A stretch of 63,883 nucleotides of DNA from JANXUF01 sp043747685 (lineage in GTDB: Bacteria; Actinomycetota; Acidimicrobiia; Acidimicrobiales; Ilumatobacteraceae), in the NCBI GenBank assembly GCA_043747685.1, contig JAYTOR010000233.1, forward strand, positions 1-63,883, given 5' to 3'. Under the pieces are notes generated by a model. The model did not search any database, was not told where the DNA came from, and saw only the letters and a program-made list of their open reading frames with translations. Of the stretch, positions 7,967 to 19,902 are shown in pieces; position 1 is the stretch's first letter, and every line of letters begins with the position of its first letter. A program made the position numbers and the translations under genes.

Positions 7967-10471
7967 ATGACTTTGCTCGTCGATCTGCTTCCGCCCATCG
8001 GCTCCGATCCATCGTTGGTGCTCGAAGCGTTCGCCGAATGGGCAGCCGTGAGTGCACGCCCGCTGTACCCCCATCAGGAGGAAGCGGCGATATCGCTTGC
8101 CTCGGGTGATCACGTCGTGCTCGCCACGCCCACTGGTTCTGGCAAGAGCATGGTCGCCATCGCCGGTGTGCTGCTGGCGATGAACGAGGGCCGCAGGGCG
8201 GTGTGGACGGCGCCGATCAAGGCACTGGTGGCGGAGAAGTTCTTCGATCTCGTCAACCTCCTCGGAGCACAACAGGTCGGTCTCGCAACGGGTGACGCGG
8301 CGATCAACGTCGACGCCAGGGTGCTGGTGTGCACTGCCGAAATCCTCGCAAACCACGCACTGGCGACCGGGCCGAGCAGCGACTTCGGCTTCGCCTGCCT
8401 CGACGAATTCCACTACTACGGCGACCCTGATCGCGGATGGGCATGGCAGCTGCCGCTCCTCGAGCTGACGAACTGCCAGATGCTGCTGGCCTCGGCGACG
8501 CTCGGCGACATGACCACCATTTCGACCGATTTGGAGCAGCGCTCCGGTCGACCTGTCACCGAGGTCTCATCTGTGGTCAGGCCGACGCCGCTGTACCACG
8601 AGTGGCGGATGACGTCGGTGTCCGACAGCGTGCTCGACGCCGTTCGTGAGGGCTTCAGCCCGGTGTACGTCGTGCACGCCAACCAAGCGGCGGCGATCGA
8701 GCGTGCACAGGGGCTCGTCAGCCTCAACGTCACGACGCGTCCGCAACGAGAAGCCATCGCCACTGCGATGTCCGGGGTCAAAATGGGCAAGGGCTTCGGC
8801 GACACCCTCGGCCGGTTGATCCGCAACGGCGTCGGCGTTCACCATGCCGGCATGCTCCCCCGCTATCGGCGCCTTGTCGAACGGCTCGCCAGCGAGGGGC
8901 TGCTGGCGGTGATCTGCGGAACCGACACGCTCGGCGTCGGCGTCAACATCCCCATCCGCACCGTGCTGATGACGGCGTTGACGAAGTTCGACGGATCCCG
9001 CGTGCGGTTGTTCAGCATCCGCGAGTTCCAGCAATTGGCGGGACGTGCGGGTCGCCCGGGTTTCGATCCGGACGGCTATGTGTGGGTGCAGGCACCTGAC
9101 CACGTGGTCGAGAACGCGAAGTCGATGTCACGCGCCGGAGACGATCCGAAGGCGCGGCGCAAAGCCAGCAAGGCGAAACCTCCGGACGGATTCGTGCACT
9201 ACGACGAGGGCTCGATGCAACGACTGATGACGTCACGGCCTGAGCCGTTGACGTCCCGGTTCCGGGTCACGGCCGATCTCGTCGCCACGGTGCTCGCCAG
9301 GCCCGACGGCCCGAACGCCCTGAAACACCTGCTGCTCACCAATCACGACACGCCACTACGCAAACGTCAGCACCGCAAGCGGGCGATCGCCGTCTACCGC
9401 AGCCTCGAAGCCGCAGGCGTTGCCGAACGGATGCGTGACGCCAATGGGCGATGCCTCGGTGTCAGGGTCGGTTCGCTGATCGATGGTCAGGACGAGCGCG
9501 GCGCGCTGCGGTTCTCCGCTCCGCTGATGCCGTTCGCCATCGAGGTCCTCTCGCAGTTCGATCAGGACGATCCGGTCTATGTCGTCGACGTCGTCAGCGT
9601 CGTCGAGTCGGTGCTCGAAGATCCCCGGCAGATCGTCTTCGCCCAGCAGAACGCCGCCAGGACGGCCGAGATCGCCCGCCTGAAATCGGAGGGTGTGCCG
9701 TACGAGGAACGGATCGAACGGCTCGATTCGATCAGTTGGCCGCGTCCGCTGGCGCAACTGCTCGACGACTGTTTCACGACGTACCGCCAGCACCACCCGT
9801 GGGTTGCGGAGGGCCCGAATCCGAAGTCGATCCTGCGGGAGATGCTCGAAAGCGGTGACAGCTTCGCCACCTTCGTCAGGCGGTACCGGCTGGAACGCAG
9901 CGAAGGGTTGGTGCTGCGCTATCTCACCGACGCCTGGCGTACGCTCGATCGCTCACTCCCCGATGGCATCTACACCTCGACACTCGAGGACGTCGTCGAA
10001 TGGCTCGGCGAACTCATCCGTGCCACCGACGCCACGCTGCTCGACGAGTGGGCGATCCTGGCCGGTCAGCCGGTTCACGATCACCAGGCACCCGAGGCGC
10101 TCACGGCAACGCAGTCCTGGCCGCCCCCGGCATGGCGGACGACCGTTCGGACCTCGGTGTTCGGCTGGGTCGAACTGTTGGCCAAGCGCTCGTATGCAGC
10201 GCTCGCCGACCGCAGCGGCTGGCCGGATTGGCGGATCGCTGCGGCCATGGCGCCCTACTGGTCCGAACACCCGTCGATCGGCATCGACACGGACGCCCGA
10301 TCGAAACAACACTTCACACTCGTCGAAGAAGCGGATCGCTGGATCGTGACGCAGCAGCTGGCAGACCCCGCCGACAACGGCGACTGGCGGCTCGTCGCCG
10401 TGATCGATCTCGAAACGGCACGAGCCGACGGTGCGCCGACGCTGCAGCTGGAAGCGCTCGGACCCTACTGA
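7967..10471 (+). CDS. Ski2-like superfamily 2 RNA helicase with C-terminal DUF3516-type domain
   Basis: An 834-residue helicase. The N-terminal RecA domain has motif I TPTGSGKS (54-61), motif II DEFH (146-149) and SATL; the second RecA domain carries the GVHHAGMLPRYR segment and the QLAGRAGRPG motif VI. This matches the Ski2/Mtr4-like RNA helicases common in Actinobacteria, where the long C-terminal part (about residues 420-834) is a DUF3516-type domain. The likely role is ATP-driven RNA unwinding in turnover or ribosome metabolism; the exact substrate is unknown. The gene faces pepA convergently, with a hairpin at 10480-10510 between them. Confidence 0.9.
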   Translation: MTLLVDLLPPIGSDPSLVLEAFAEWAAVSARPLYPHQEEAAISLASGDHVVLATPTGSGKSMVAIAGVLLAMNEGRRAVWTAPIKALVAEKFFDLVNLLGAQQVGLATGDAAINVDARVLVCTAEILANHALATGPSSDFGFACLDEFHYYGDPDRGWAWQLPLLELTNCQMLLASATLGDMTTISTDLEQRSGRPVTEVSSVVRPTPLYHEWRMTSVSDSVLDAVREGFSPVYVVHANQAAAIERAQGLVSLNVTTRPQREAIATAMSGVKMGKGFGDTLGRLIRNGVGVHHAGMLPRYRRLVERLASEGLLAVICGTDTLGVGVNIPIRTVLMTALTKFDGSRVRLFSIREFQQLAGRAGRPGFDPDGYVWVQAPDHVVENAKSMSRAGDDPKARRKASKAKPPDGFVHYDEGSMQRLMTSRPEPLTSRFRVTADLVATVLARPDGPNALKHLLLTNHDTPLRKRQHRKRAIAVYRSLEAAGVAERMRDANGRCLGVRVGSLIDGQDERGALRFSAPLMPFAIEVLSQFDQDDPVYVVDVVSVVESVLEDPRQIVFAQQNAARTAEIARLKSEGVPYEERIERLDSISWPRPLAQLLDDCFTTYRQHHPWVAEGPNPKSILREMLESGDSFATFVRRYRLERSEGLVLRYLTDAWRTLDRSLPDGIYTSTLEDVVEWLGELIRATDATLLDEWAILAGQPVHDHQAPEALTATQSWPPPAWRTTVRTSVFGWVELLAKRSYAALADRSGWPDWRIAAAMAPYWSEHPSIGIDTDARSKQHFTLVEEADRWIVTQQLADPADNGDWRLVAVIDLETARADGAPTLQLEALGPY

Positions 10472-10479
10472 AGCCCTGC

Positions 10480-10510
10480 GGTCGTCGCATCCGGCCGGCG
10501 CCGAACGACC
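10480..10510. terminator. Hairpin between convergent helicase and pepA genes
   Basis: GGTCGT at 10480-10485 pairs with ACGACC at 10505-10510, and the loop holds the self-complementary CCGGCCGG. There is no T-tract, so it would be a U-less (I-shaped) bidirectional terminator if functional. Confidence 0.4.
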
Positions 10511-10516
10511 CGGGAT

Positions 10517-11983
10517 TCAGTGCTTGTCAGCGGTTGGCTTGACGAAGTTGGAGACGAGATCGATGAGCAGGCGCGTGCCGAAGGCCGTTGCACCGCGGCT
10601 GATCCATCCGTCATCGCTGTCGGAGTTCATCGTCCCGGCAATATCCAGATGGGCCCACGGGATGCCATCGGTGAATTCGTCGAGGAACAACGCCGCGAGT
10701 ATCGCTCCGCCATACGGGCCGCCGACGTTCTTCATATCGGCGACGTTCGAATCGAGCAGCTTGCGATAGTCGCGTTGAAGCGGCAGCTGCCACACACGCT
10801 CGTTCGTACGGTCCGACGCCGACTTGACCTGGTCGATCCAGGATTGGTTGTTGCCGAGCACACCGGCGAGTTTCTGCCCGAGTGCACTCATCACCGCGCC
10901 GGTCAGCGTGGCGATATCGACGAGCGCGTCCGGCTTCTCCTCGGCGGCGAGGCTCAGTCCGTCTGCCATCACGAGGCGACCCTCGGCGTCGGTATTGAGG
11001 ATTTCGACGGTCTTACCGTTGCGGATCGTCAGCACGTCACCGAGCTTGAAAGCACTGCCGGATGGCAGGTTGTCGGTGCAACACAGATATGCCGTGACCC
11101 GGGTGCGGACGCCGAGCGACTGCAGCGTGCTCATCACTGCGAGTACGACCGCTGCGCCGGTCATGTCCATCTTCATCATCGCGTGCATGCCGTCCGACGG
11201 TTTCAGTGAGATACCGCCGGAGTCATACGTCACGCCCTTGCCGATCAGCGCGACATGGCCCTTCGGCCGCGCCGGCGCGTACGTCAGCTTGACCATCCGC
11301 AGCGGCTCGACCGATCCCTGATTGACACCGAGAATGCCGCCGAGGCCGAGTTCGCGAGCCTTGTCGTTGTCGATGACTTCGACGCCGAGCCCGGACCTGG
11401 CAGCGATTGCAACCGCTGTGTCGGCGAGCATCGTTGCCGTCATATAGGCCGGTGGGGTGTTGGAAAGATCGCGGGCGAGCGTGGTTGCGTTGGCGATCGT
11501 CTCGCCGGTGGCGACTGCCTCGGCGACGACATCGGCATCTGCAGCGGAGACGATCAGCATCACCTCGGTCAGTTTCGAGCCGCCGGTCTTGTCGGACTTG
11601 AGGCCCTTGTACTGATACGTGCCGAGCACGACCCCCTCGGCGATCGCCTGGGCAGCTGATTTCGTCTTGACCCCCTCGGTGGAGACAAGCGTGGTTGCGA
11701 GCGTCCCGTAGTTCGCCGCCGATCGAACGAGCGACGCCGCTGCGTCGCGAACCGTCGCCGCGCTCCGCTTCGACACGTCGCCGAGACCGACGACGACGAT
11801 GGTCGGCCCGTTCGGCGTCGGCAGCGTCAGCGTCTGGCCCTGCTGGCCTTCGAACCCGTGGAGTGCCAACGCTTTGCGATTGAGGCCGACGCCTTTCGGG
11901 ATCGAGCCCTCGGTCCCGATGCCGAATCCGATCGCATCGACATCGGTCACCGCCTTGGAAACAATTCTCAGGGTGATGGGCAT
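10517..11983 (-). CDS. pepA: Leucyl aminopeptidase (M17)
   Basis: A 488-residue cytosolic M17 metallo-aminopeptidase, which removes N-terminal residues from peptides. The M17 signature NTDAEGRL is at residues 330-337. Metal and substrate ligands appear in GKGVTYDSGG (248-257, with K249 and D254) and in the KMDMTGAA segment near residue 271. The poorly conserved N-terminal domain spans about residues 1-160. The ATG start has GGAGG 5 nt upstream, so this gene uses a classical ribosome binding site, unlike many neighbours. It is transcribed divergently from metH across 72 bp. Confidence 0.95.
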   Translation of the reverse strand: MPITLRIVSKAVTDVDAIGFGIGTEGSIPKGVGLNRKALALHGFEGQQGQTLTLPTPNGPTIVVVGLGDVSKRSAATVRDAAASLVRSAANYGTLATTLVSTEGVKTKSAAQAIAEGVVLGTYQYKGLKSDKTGGSKLTEVMLIVSAADADVVAEAVATGETIANATTLARDLSNTPPAYMTATMLADTAVAIAARSGLGVEVIDNDKARELGLGGILGVNQGSVEPLRMVKLTYAPARPKGHVALIGKGVTYDSGGISLKPSDGMHAMMKMDMTGAAVVLAVMSTLQSLGVRTRVTAYLCCTDNLPSGSAFKLGDVLTIRNGKTVEILNTDAEGRLVMADGLSLAAEEKPDALVDIATLTGAVMSALGQKLAGVLGNNQSWIDQVKSASDRTNERVWQLPLQRDYRKLLDSNVADMKNVGGPYGGAILAALFLDEFTDGIPWAHLDIAGTMNSDSDDGWISRGATAFGTRLLIDLVSNFVKPTADKH

Positions 11984-12055
11984 CTAGACCTCCGCTGGTC
12001 GCCGGACCGGTCGAGGATAGCCGCAGGCATCGTTCGTCCGTAGTCTTGACAGCTG

Positions 12056-15559
<3,504 letters not shown>

Positions 15560-15608
15560 CCGGCCCTCGGCGGGTTCACAGCAACTTCCACGATTCGTCG
15601 AAGCTAAA

Positions 15609-15628
15609 GTACTTGAATTCTCAAGTAC
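15609..15628. promoter_or_regulatory. Perfect 8-4-8 palindrome, candidate operator of the YceI gene
   Basis: GTACTTGA (15609-15616), spacer ATTC, then TCAAGTAC (15621-15628): a perfect inverted repeat. It overlaps the end of a possible -10 box TAAAGT (15605-15610) and ends 9 nt before the ATG at 15638. Size and symmetry fit a dimeric MarR- or TetR-type repressor site. No such regulator gene is adjacent. Confidence 0.6.
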
Positions 15629-15637
15629 GGTGTGGCG

Positions 15638-16558
15638 ATGTCAGAACACCAGAACCTCGCAGACACGTCCAAGCCGCCGATGAAGCGGTGGAAGAAGCTC
15701 ACCATCGGCGTGGTGATATTCGCAGTCCTCATCGGTGTCGGCGGACCGTTGATCTACAAGCTGCTCAACCCGGCAGCGAAGACGGCCACGGATGAATTGA
15801 ACCAGCGACAGGCCGCAGCCACCGTCCCGACAAACGTCACGACGGGCTTGACAAGCGCGACCATTGGCGGTTCGATAGACGCGACAGTCGGCGGTTCGGT
15901 GGCCGGTTCGGTGGCCGGTTCGGAGGCGGAGAGTGCCACCAGCGCAGATTCGACCGCTGCGGCCACGACAGATCAGACAACGGCCGGTTCGGTCGAAGCT
16001 GCGACCGGAGCGGCGACATCCGGCTTGGACGGCGCGTGGAATGTCGAGACGACAACCGATGTGAAAGAGATGTACGTCGGCTACCGCGTCGACGAGGTAC
16101 TGGCCGGTCAGAACGTCACTGCCACCGGTCGGACTCCGAGCGTCACCGGCTCGTTGACGATTTCGGGGACCAAGGTTTCGACTGCTGAGTTCACCGCCCA
16201 AATGGCAACGGTGAAGAGCGACAAGGATCAGCGTGATGGTCAGTTCAGCGGCAGGATCATGGAGGCGGCGAAGTTCCCGACGGCCACGTTCAAGCTGACC
16301 AGCCCGATCGACTTCAAGACGGTTCCCGTCGGCACGGCGAAGATCACGGCGTCGACAACAGGCGACCTCACATTGCACGGTGTGACGAAATCTGTGACTT
16401 TCGACATCAGCGGATTCGCATCCGGCAACGAGATGACGATCGCCGGCGAGATCCCTGTCAAGTTTGCCGACTACAGCATCGCCAATCCTTCGTTCGGCCC
16501 GATCACGACAGAAGACCACGGAGCGCTGGAGTTCCTGCTGGTCCTCAAGAAGGCCTGA
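15638..16558 (+). CDS. Membrane-anchored YceI-domain protein
   Basis: A 306-residue protein. After a short cytoplasmic start comes one membrane segment (about 20-45, GVVIFAVLIGVGGPLIYKLL), then a Gly/Ser/Ala/Thr-rich linker of about 90 residues with repeated VAGS/GGSVAGS units. The extracytoplasmic YceI domain (about 130-306) has the family features WNVETTTDVKEMYVGYRVDE, FSGRIMEAAKFPTATFKLT and GDLTLHGVTKSVTFDI. YceI domains are lipocalin-like beta-barrels that bind isoprenoid-like ligands. A GTG 6 nt earlier is an alternative start; neither has a ribosome binding site. The palindrome just upstream suggests repressor control. Confidence 0.88.
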   Translation: MSEHQNLADTSKPPMKRWKKLTIGVVIFAVLIGVGGPLIYKLLNPAAKTATDELNQRQAAATVPTNVTTGLTSATIGGSIDATVGGSVAGSVAGSEAESATSADSTAAATTDQTTAGSVEAATGAATSGLDGAWNVETTTDVKEMYVGYRVDEVLAGQNVTATGRTPSVTGSLTISGTKVSTAEFTAQMATVKSDKDQRDGQFSGRIMEAAKFPTATFKLTSPIDFKTVPVGTAKITASTTGDLTLHGVTKSVTFDISGFASGNEMTIAGEIPVKFADYSIANPSFGPITTEDHGALEFLLVLKKA

Positions 16559-16598
16559 GGCCCCCCGACGACACCTCAACGGCCCGTCAGAGGCACGT

Positions 16599-16640
16599 CG
16601 TGGTCACGTCCAGACCGCATCCCGGGAGGGCGTGACCACG
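16599..16640. terminator. Ten-base-pair hairpin downstream of the YceI gene
   Basis: CGTGGTCACG (16599-16608) and CGTGACCACG (16631-16640) form a perfect 10-bp stem around a 22-nt loop, 40 bp after the YceI stop. No T-tract follows. It is a likely terminator, though an operator cannot be excluded. Confidence 0.5.
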
Positions 16641-16715
16641 CTGACGCCAACCGGCGACGCCTGGCCGACGAGGTGCGAAATGGCCCGCACGACGATCCAC
16701 AGAAGGCCGAGGTCG

Positions 16716-16721
16716 TAGGAT
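16716..16721 (+). promoter_or_regulatory. -10 box (TAGGAT) deciding the GTG start at 16729
   Basis: TAGGAT lies 7 nt before GTG 16729 and overlaps the alternative ATG at 16720, which therefore cannot be the start if this box is used. Confidence 0.5.
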
Positions 16722-16728
16722 GCGTGAC

Positions 16729-17004
16729 GTGAGCATCATCGGATGGATCCTCGTCGGCCTCATCGCCGGTGTATTTGCCAGATCAGTCGTCAAGGACGAC
16801 CGAACCGGGTGTGTGTACACGATCGTCGTCGGGGTACTGGGTGCGCTGATCGGTGGGGCGATCGCCGGCGCAGCCGGTCACGACAACGTCGTCAGGCATT
16901 TCGGGCTGCGCTCGATCCTCGTGGCCTTCCTCGGGGCGTGTCTCCTGCTGCTCGTGCTGCAGGCGATCAGCGGGCGCGGGCCGAGAGGTATCCGGCGGCG
17001 CTGA
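16729..17004 (+). CDS. GlsB/YeaQ/YmgE (transglycosylase-associated) small membrane protein
   Basis: A 91-residue membrane protein with three hydrophobic segments. The opening SIIGWILVGLIAGVFAR and the GCVYTIVVGVLGALIGG stretch are typical of the GlsB/YeaQ/YmgE family, often linked to envelope or general stress, whose biochemical function is unknown. Family members usually begin exactly at xIIGWIxxGLIAG, and a TAGGAT box lies 7 nt before this GTG, so I prefer it to the ATG three codons earlier. A small stem (GGCGC/GCGCC at 16997-17009) overlaps the stop codon. Confidence 0.88.
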   Translation: MSIIGWILVGLIAGVFARSVVKDDRTGCVYTIVVGVLGALIGGAIAGAAGHDNVVRHFGLRSILVAFLGACLLLLVLQAISGRGPRGIRRR

Positions 17005-17073
17005 GCGCCTCCAGGGAATCCACGTCGACCGGCGCGACACCGACAAGCGCAATGTCGACCCGCACGACGTCAC

Positions 17074-17502
17074 CTATCCGGCGACGTCGGCGAAGGCGAT
17101 GATCTTTGTCGGAGTGAGGCGTACGAGCATTTCGCCGGGAACAGCGTTGCGCTTCCCGAACTCCTCGCCACGCTCGGTTCCCATGTACCGTGCCCCGATC
17201 GAGGTCCCGAATCTGAGCAGCTCTTCGGTGTCGTCGGATAACGTAACGGTCCCGTTGACCTGCACGAATGCGTACGGCGGGGACTCAAGATCGACGACCA
17301 GACAGACACGTGGATCGCGTCTCATCGCCCTGCTCTTCAGTGTCGTATCGCCGGTCATGAACACCACGTCGTCGCCATCGAGCACGAACCACACCGGCAC
17401 GACCCTCGCAGAGCCGTCGGCCCCGACGACGGCGAGCTTGCCGGTGCGCGTCCCGATGCGGAGGAAATCGTGGATCTCGTCAGGGGTCATGGAAGCAGCC
17501 AC
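17074..17502 (-). CDS. Pyridoxamine 5'-phosphate oxidase-like / F420 or flavin-binding protein
   Basis: A 142-residue split-barrel protein of the PNPOx-like superfamily. The N-terminal MTPDEIHDFLRIGTRTGKLAVVGADG and central VVPVWFVLDGDDVVFMTGD with the TLKSRAMRRDPRVCLVVD stretch are typical of actinobacterial PPOX-class enzymes, which bind FMN or coenzyme F420. Cofactor and substrate cannot be decided from sequence. The GTG at 17502 is chosen because TACCAT lies 7 nt upstream; the ATG at 17490 is the alternative. It ends facing the GlsB-family gene. Confidence 0.82.
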   Translation of the reverse strand: MAASMTPDEIHDFLRIGTRTGKLAVVGADGSARVVPVWFVLDGDDVVFMTGDTTLKSRAMRRDPRVCLVVDLESPPYAFVQVNGTVTLSDDTEELLRFGTSIGARYMGTERGEEFGKRNAVPGEMLVRLTPTKIIAFADVAG

Positions 17503-17509
17503 CGCACTG

Positions 17510-17515
17510 ATGGTA
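17510..17515 (-). promoter_or_regulatory. -10 box (TACCAT) of a leaderless promoter
   Basis: On the minus strand TACCAT lies 7 nt before GTG 17502 of the PNPOx-like gene and helps decide that start. Confidence 0.45.
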
Positions 17516-17606
17516 ACGAGACCGCCCACCACTCGTTGGTCGCCCGCCAGCGGGATTCGGCGACAGGCAAAACAACGTTGTGACACCCATTTGAGACGAT
17601 GCACTC

Positions 17607-17810
17607 ATGGCAACGACAACCCGCCGCAACAACCAGGAACAGCTCTTCCACATCGATTCCCGTCGCTTCCCGTACAGGGTCAAACTCGACGATCGCACGC
17701 GTCGAATCGGCCTCGCCGGGGTCGCCGCAGCACGTGCCAAGCTCGCTGCTCAGGCCGCTCGCAGGGCCGAAGCGGAGACCGAAACGTACCGCCCGCGACG
17801 CGCCGCATGA
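17607..17810 (+). CDS. Small basic hypothetical protein
   Basis: A 67-residue arginine- and alanine-rich protein (opening MATTTRRNNQEQLFHIDSRR). The N-terminal half carries RRFPYRVKLDDRTRRIGLAGV and the C-terminal half is a probable basic helix ending TYRPRRAA. I do not recognise a family. Coding is likely because GC3 is high, the frame is free-standing and no competing gene occupies the strand. A GACGAT box 6 nt before the ATG is a weak leaderless -10. It could bind nucleic acid, but nothing shows this. It faces the LLM oxidoreductase gene; a 12-bp palindrome GACCAGCTGGTC (17830-17841) lies between. Confidence 0.55.
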   Translation: MATTTRRNNQEQLFHIDSRRFPYRVKLDDRTRRIGLAGVAAARAKLAAQAARRAEAETETYRPRRAA

Positions 17811-17850
17811 TCAGCGACCGTATCGATGTGACCAGCTGGTCGTGGTGTGC

Positions 17851-18828
17851 TCACCCGGCGTTCGGGGCAAGATTGCGTACCGCTTCGCTGTGATTCACAG
17901 CAGGGTCGAGCGGCAAGATCGCCAGCGAACTCGTTGTCACTCCGTTGTCGAAGTACTGCTGGATCTTGGCCCGGCACTCGGCGAACGAACCGTGGACGAT
18001 GAGCTGATCGACGACCTCGTCAGGGATCGCTGCCAATGCAGCTTTGCGGTCACCGGCCTTCCAGTTGTCCCACATCCCCTGGAGCTGCGGTCCGCGTCCG
18101 AGCCAGTCGTGAAATGCCGCATAGACCGGCACATTGAGATACGCGGCAATGGCGAACTTGCCGGCCTGACGCACGAGATCGGCATTCTCGCTCGGGCAGA
18201 CGAAAATGCGGGCGACGATTTCCTTGTCCTCCCCGAACGCCCGGACGACGCTCGCCACTTTGGGGACATCGGTTGCCGCCAACCAGTTGATGATCGTGCC
18301 GTCGGCCTCACGCCCTGCCAGTCGCAACATTCCCTCGCGCAATGCTGCGATGAGAATCTTCGGCGGCTGCTCCGGGCGGACGCCCAGCTTGAAACCGCTG
18401 ACCTCGAAACTGTCATAGCTCTTGGAGACCTTCTCGCCGCTCAGCGCGTCCTTGAGAAACCGGACGAGGTCACGCACGCGCTGGTACGGCTGCGTGAAGG
18501 GGATGCCGTTCCATTTTTCGATGATCACGTTGCTCGACGACCCCACACCGATCGCAAAACGGCCGGGCGCCGCGTCGGCCATTGCCGCAACGGATTGCGC
18601 GAAACACGCTGGCCCGCGTGTGAACGCCGGGATGATCGCCGTCCCCAACCGCAGTCGCGGTTCCCAGGCTGCTGCCAAGGCCAGCGGCGTGAATCCGTCT
18701 GCTCCATCGCTCTCCGCCGACCAGATGTCGGTGTATCCGAGGTCTGCCAACTCGATCAGTTTGTCACGATGGGAATGCAGCGGCCCCGGCAGCGGCACGG
18801 TCATACCCGGGCGGATCGGCAGTGTCAT
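17851..18828 (-). CDS. LLM-class (luciferase-like) F420-dependent oxidoreductase
   Basis: A 325-residue TIM-barrel oxidoreductase of the bacterial luciferase-like family. The IELADLGYTDIWSAES opening, the LRLGTAIIPAFTRGP strand-loop and the GRFAIGVGSSSN segment are typical of actinobacterial F420-dependent members (MSMEG_3544/Rv-type). It probably uses reduced F420 or FMN on an unknown substrate. Its ATG overlaps the stop of the upstream thioesterase gene by 4 bp, so the two are translationally coupled and may act on the same acyl or lipid pathway. Cofactor choice is inferred. Confidence 0.88.
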   Translation of the reverse strand: MTLPIRPGMTVPLPGPLHSHRDKLIELADLGYTDIWSAESDGADGFTPLALAAAWEPRLRLGTAIIPAFTRGPACFAQSVAAMADAAPGRFAIGVGSSSNVIIEKWNGIPFTQPYQRVRDLVRFLKDALSGEKVSKSYDSFEVSGFKLGVRPEQPPKILIAALREGMLRLAGREADGTIINWLAATDVPKVASVVRAFGEDKEIVARIFVCPSENADLVRQAGKFAIAAYLNVPVYAAFHDWLGRGPQLQGMWDNWKAGDRKAALAAIPDEVVDQLIVHGSFAECRAKIQQYFDNGVTTSSLAILPLDPAVNHSEAVRNLAPNAG

Positions 18829-19715
18829 GTTGGACTTCCTTTGTCGGAGGACGCGACGGACGAACTCGTGTCATGTGCGTTGTCGTCAGGTGGCTGATTC
18901 GGTCCGGTGGCTTTGCCACCCTTCCAATAACGGACGATGCAACTCTGGCTTGCCGTCGCCAACAATGTCCCATCCTGGGCGAACATGTGTACGAGGCCGT
19001 GTCCGAACCCCCGCTGCACGCCGTGCACGCGGATGTCGAGCAGCACCCATTCGGTCGGGACGAGTTTGCAGACGCGCAACGTATTGTCCAGGCTGTTTCC
19101 CCCACCGGCGATGCCGAGAGCCTGCCCGACACCCATCGGCACGAAGTCGCCGAGAATCGCCAACGTCGTCGCATCGATCCCGGAGATGACCTTCGGTATC
19201 CGTGCCCACAGCACCGTCTGACCGCTGCCGTGGGTGCCGTCGAGCTCATCGAGTGGACGACCCATCGCGACACGCTCTTCGATCTGCGAGCTGATCGAAT
19301 CAGGGATGTCGAAACGGTGTTCGCGACGCGGACACTCCTCCGGCGGTGCCACGATCGGCATCGTCTCCCACTGACCTGCGACATCCATCGGACGATCGCC
19401 GAGCGCTGCGTTGACCGTCAGGATCTCAGTATTCCCGACGCGGCAGACCGCCCTTGCCTGAGTCATCTGATGACCCGTCACCGCCAGCGTGACATCGATA
19501 TCGAGCCATGAGCCGGGCTTGGCGTAGTCGAGGTATTGAGCGGTGGCCCACACGACGTGGCGTCCGCTCGTGCCCTCCATCGCCGAGATCGCCGCGCCGA
19601 GCCCGCAGCCCCCGTAGAGGAACGAGCCGCCTGCCGACACCTGCGTGGTGATCTCCATCGACCAGCGGAACGGGTTGTGACTCGGTGTCAGTCCGAGAAA
19701 GGTGCGCGAATCCAC
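18825..19715 (-). CDS. Acyl-CoA thioesterase, TesB-like double hotdog
   Basis: A 296-residue protein with two hotdog halves. The N-terminal half has GGSFLYGGCGLGAAISAME and VVWATAQYLDYAKPGSWLDIDV; the C-terminal half has LDNTLRVCKLVPTEWVLLDIRVHGVQRGFGHG, matching TesB-like acyl-CoA thioesterases common in Actinobacteria. It would cleave acyl-CoA to free acid and CoA in the cytoplasm; chain-length preference is unknown. The GTG start is supported by TAGGGT 8 nt upstream. That box touches the end of repeat copy A. The downstream LLM gene overlaps by 4 bp. Confidence 0.85.
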   Translation of the reverse strand: MDSRTFLGLTPSHNPFRWSMEITTQVSAGGSFLYGGCGLGAAISAMEGTSGRHVVWATAQYLDYAKPGSWLDIDVTLAVTGHQMTQARAVCRVGNTEILTVNAALGDRPMDVAGQWETMPIVAPPEECPRREHRFDIPDSISSQIEERVAMGRPLDELDGTHGSGQTVLWARIPKVISGIDATTLAILGDFVPMGVGQALGIAGGGNSLDNTLRVCKLVPTEWVLLDIRVHGVQRGFGHGLVHMFAQDGTLLATASQSCIVRYWKGGKATGPNQPPDDNAHDTSSSVASSDKGSPT

Positions 19716-19723
19716 GGGCGCAG

Positions 19724-19729
19724 ACCCTA
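19724..19729 (-). promoter_or_regulatory. -10 box (TAGGGT) of a leaderless promoter at the edge of repeat A
   Basis: On the minus strand TAGGGT lies 8 nt before GTG 19715. Its first two bases are the last bases of the 99-bp repeat copy A. Confidence 0.5.
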
Positions 19730-19826
19730 GCAGGGTGCTGAAACTGGCATCTCGGCTGGCAGTTGTCGCGCAAGTACCCAGGTGATCGAGGCACTCCGCG
19801 TGGCCGACTGGTGAATTGCAGCACCC
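19728..19826 (-). repeat. Dispersed intergenic repeat, copy A (99 bp)
   Basis: Read on the minus strand it starts GGGTGCTGCAATTCACCAG and ends CAGCACCCTGCTA. It has the same length as copy C (57631-57729) with about two thirds identical bases, and its first 19 bases equal those of copy B (51502). The ends form an 8-bp stem (GGGTGCTG/CAGCACCC), and an inner stem TCGGC/GCCGA is possible. It fills much of the 187-bp gap between the thioesterase and L,D-transpeptidase genes. Confidence 0.7.
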
Positions 19827-19902
19827 GGTAGCCGCTGCCGGCCGGACCCGGTGGCGGTTCCCAGCGATGGAACACCGACGGGATCGTCGTTACGGCAGCC
19901 GA

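Noticed and set aside
11984..12055. A cobalamin riboswitch in front of metH
   Set aside because: The spacer is only 72 bp and shared with pepA, far too short for the roughly 200-nt element, and no B12-box sequence is seen.
17830..17841. GACCAGCTGGTC palindrome as an operator or attachment site
   Set aside because: It is a single 12-bp palindrome with no loop and no repeat elsewhere; chance is likely at this GC content.
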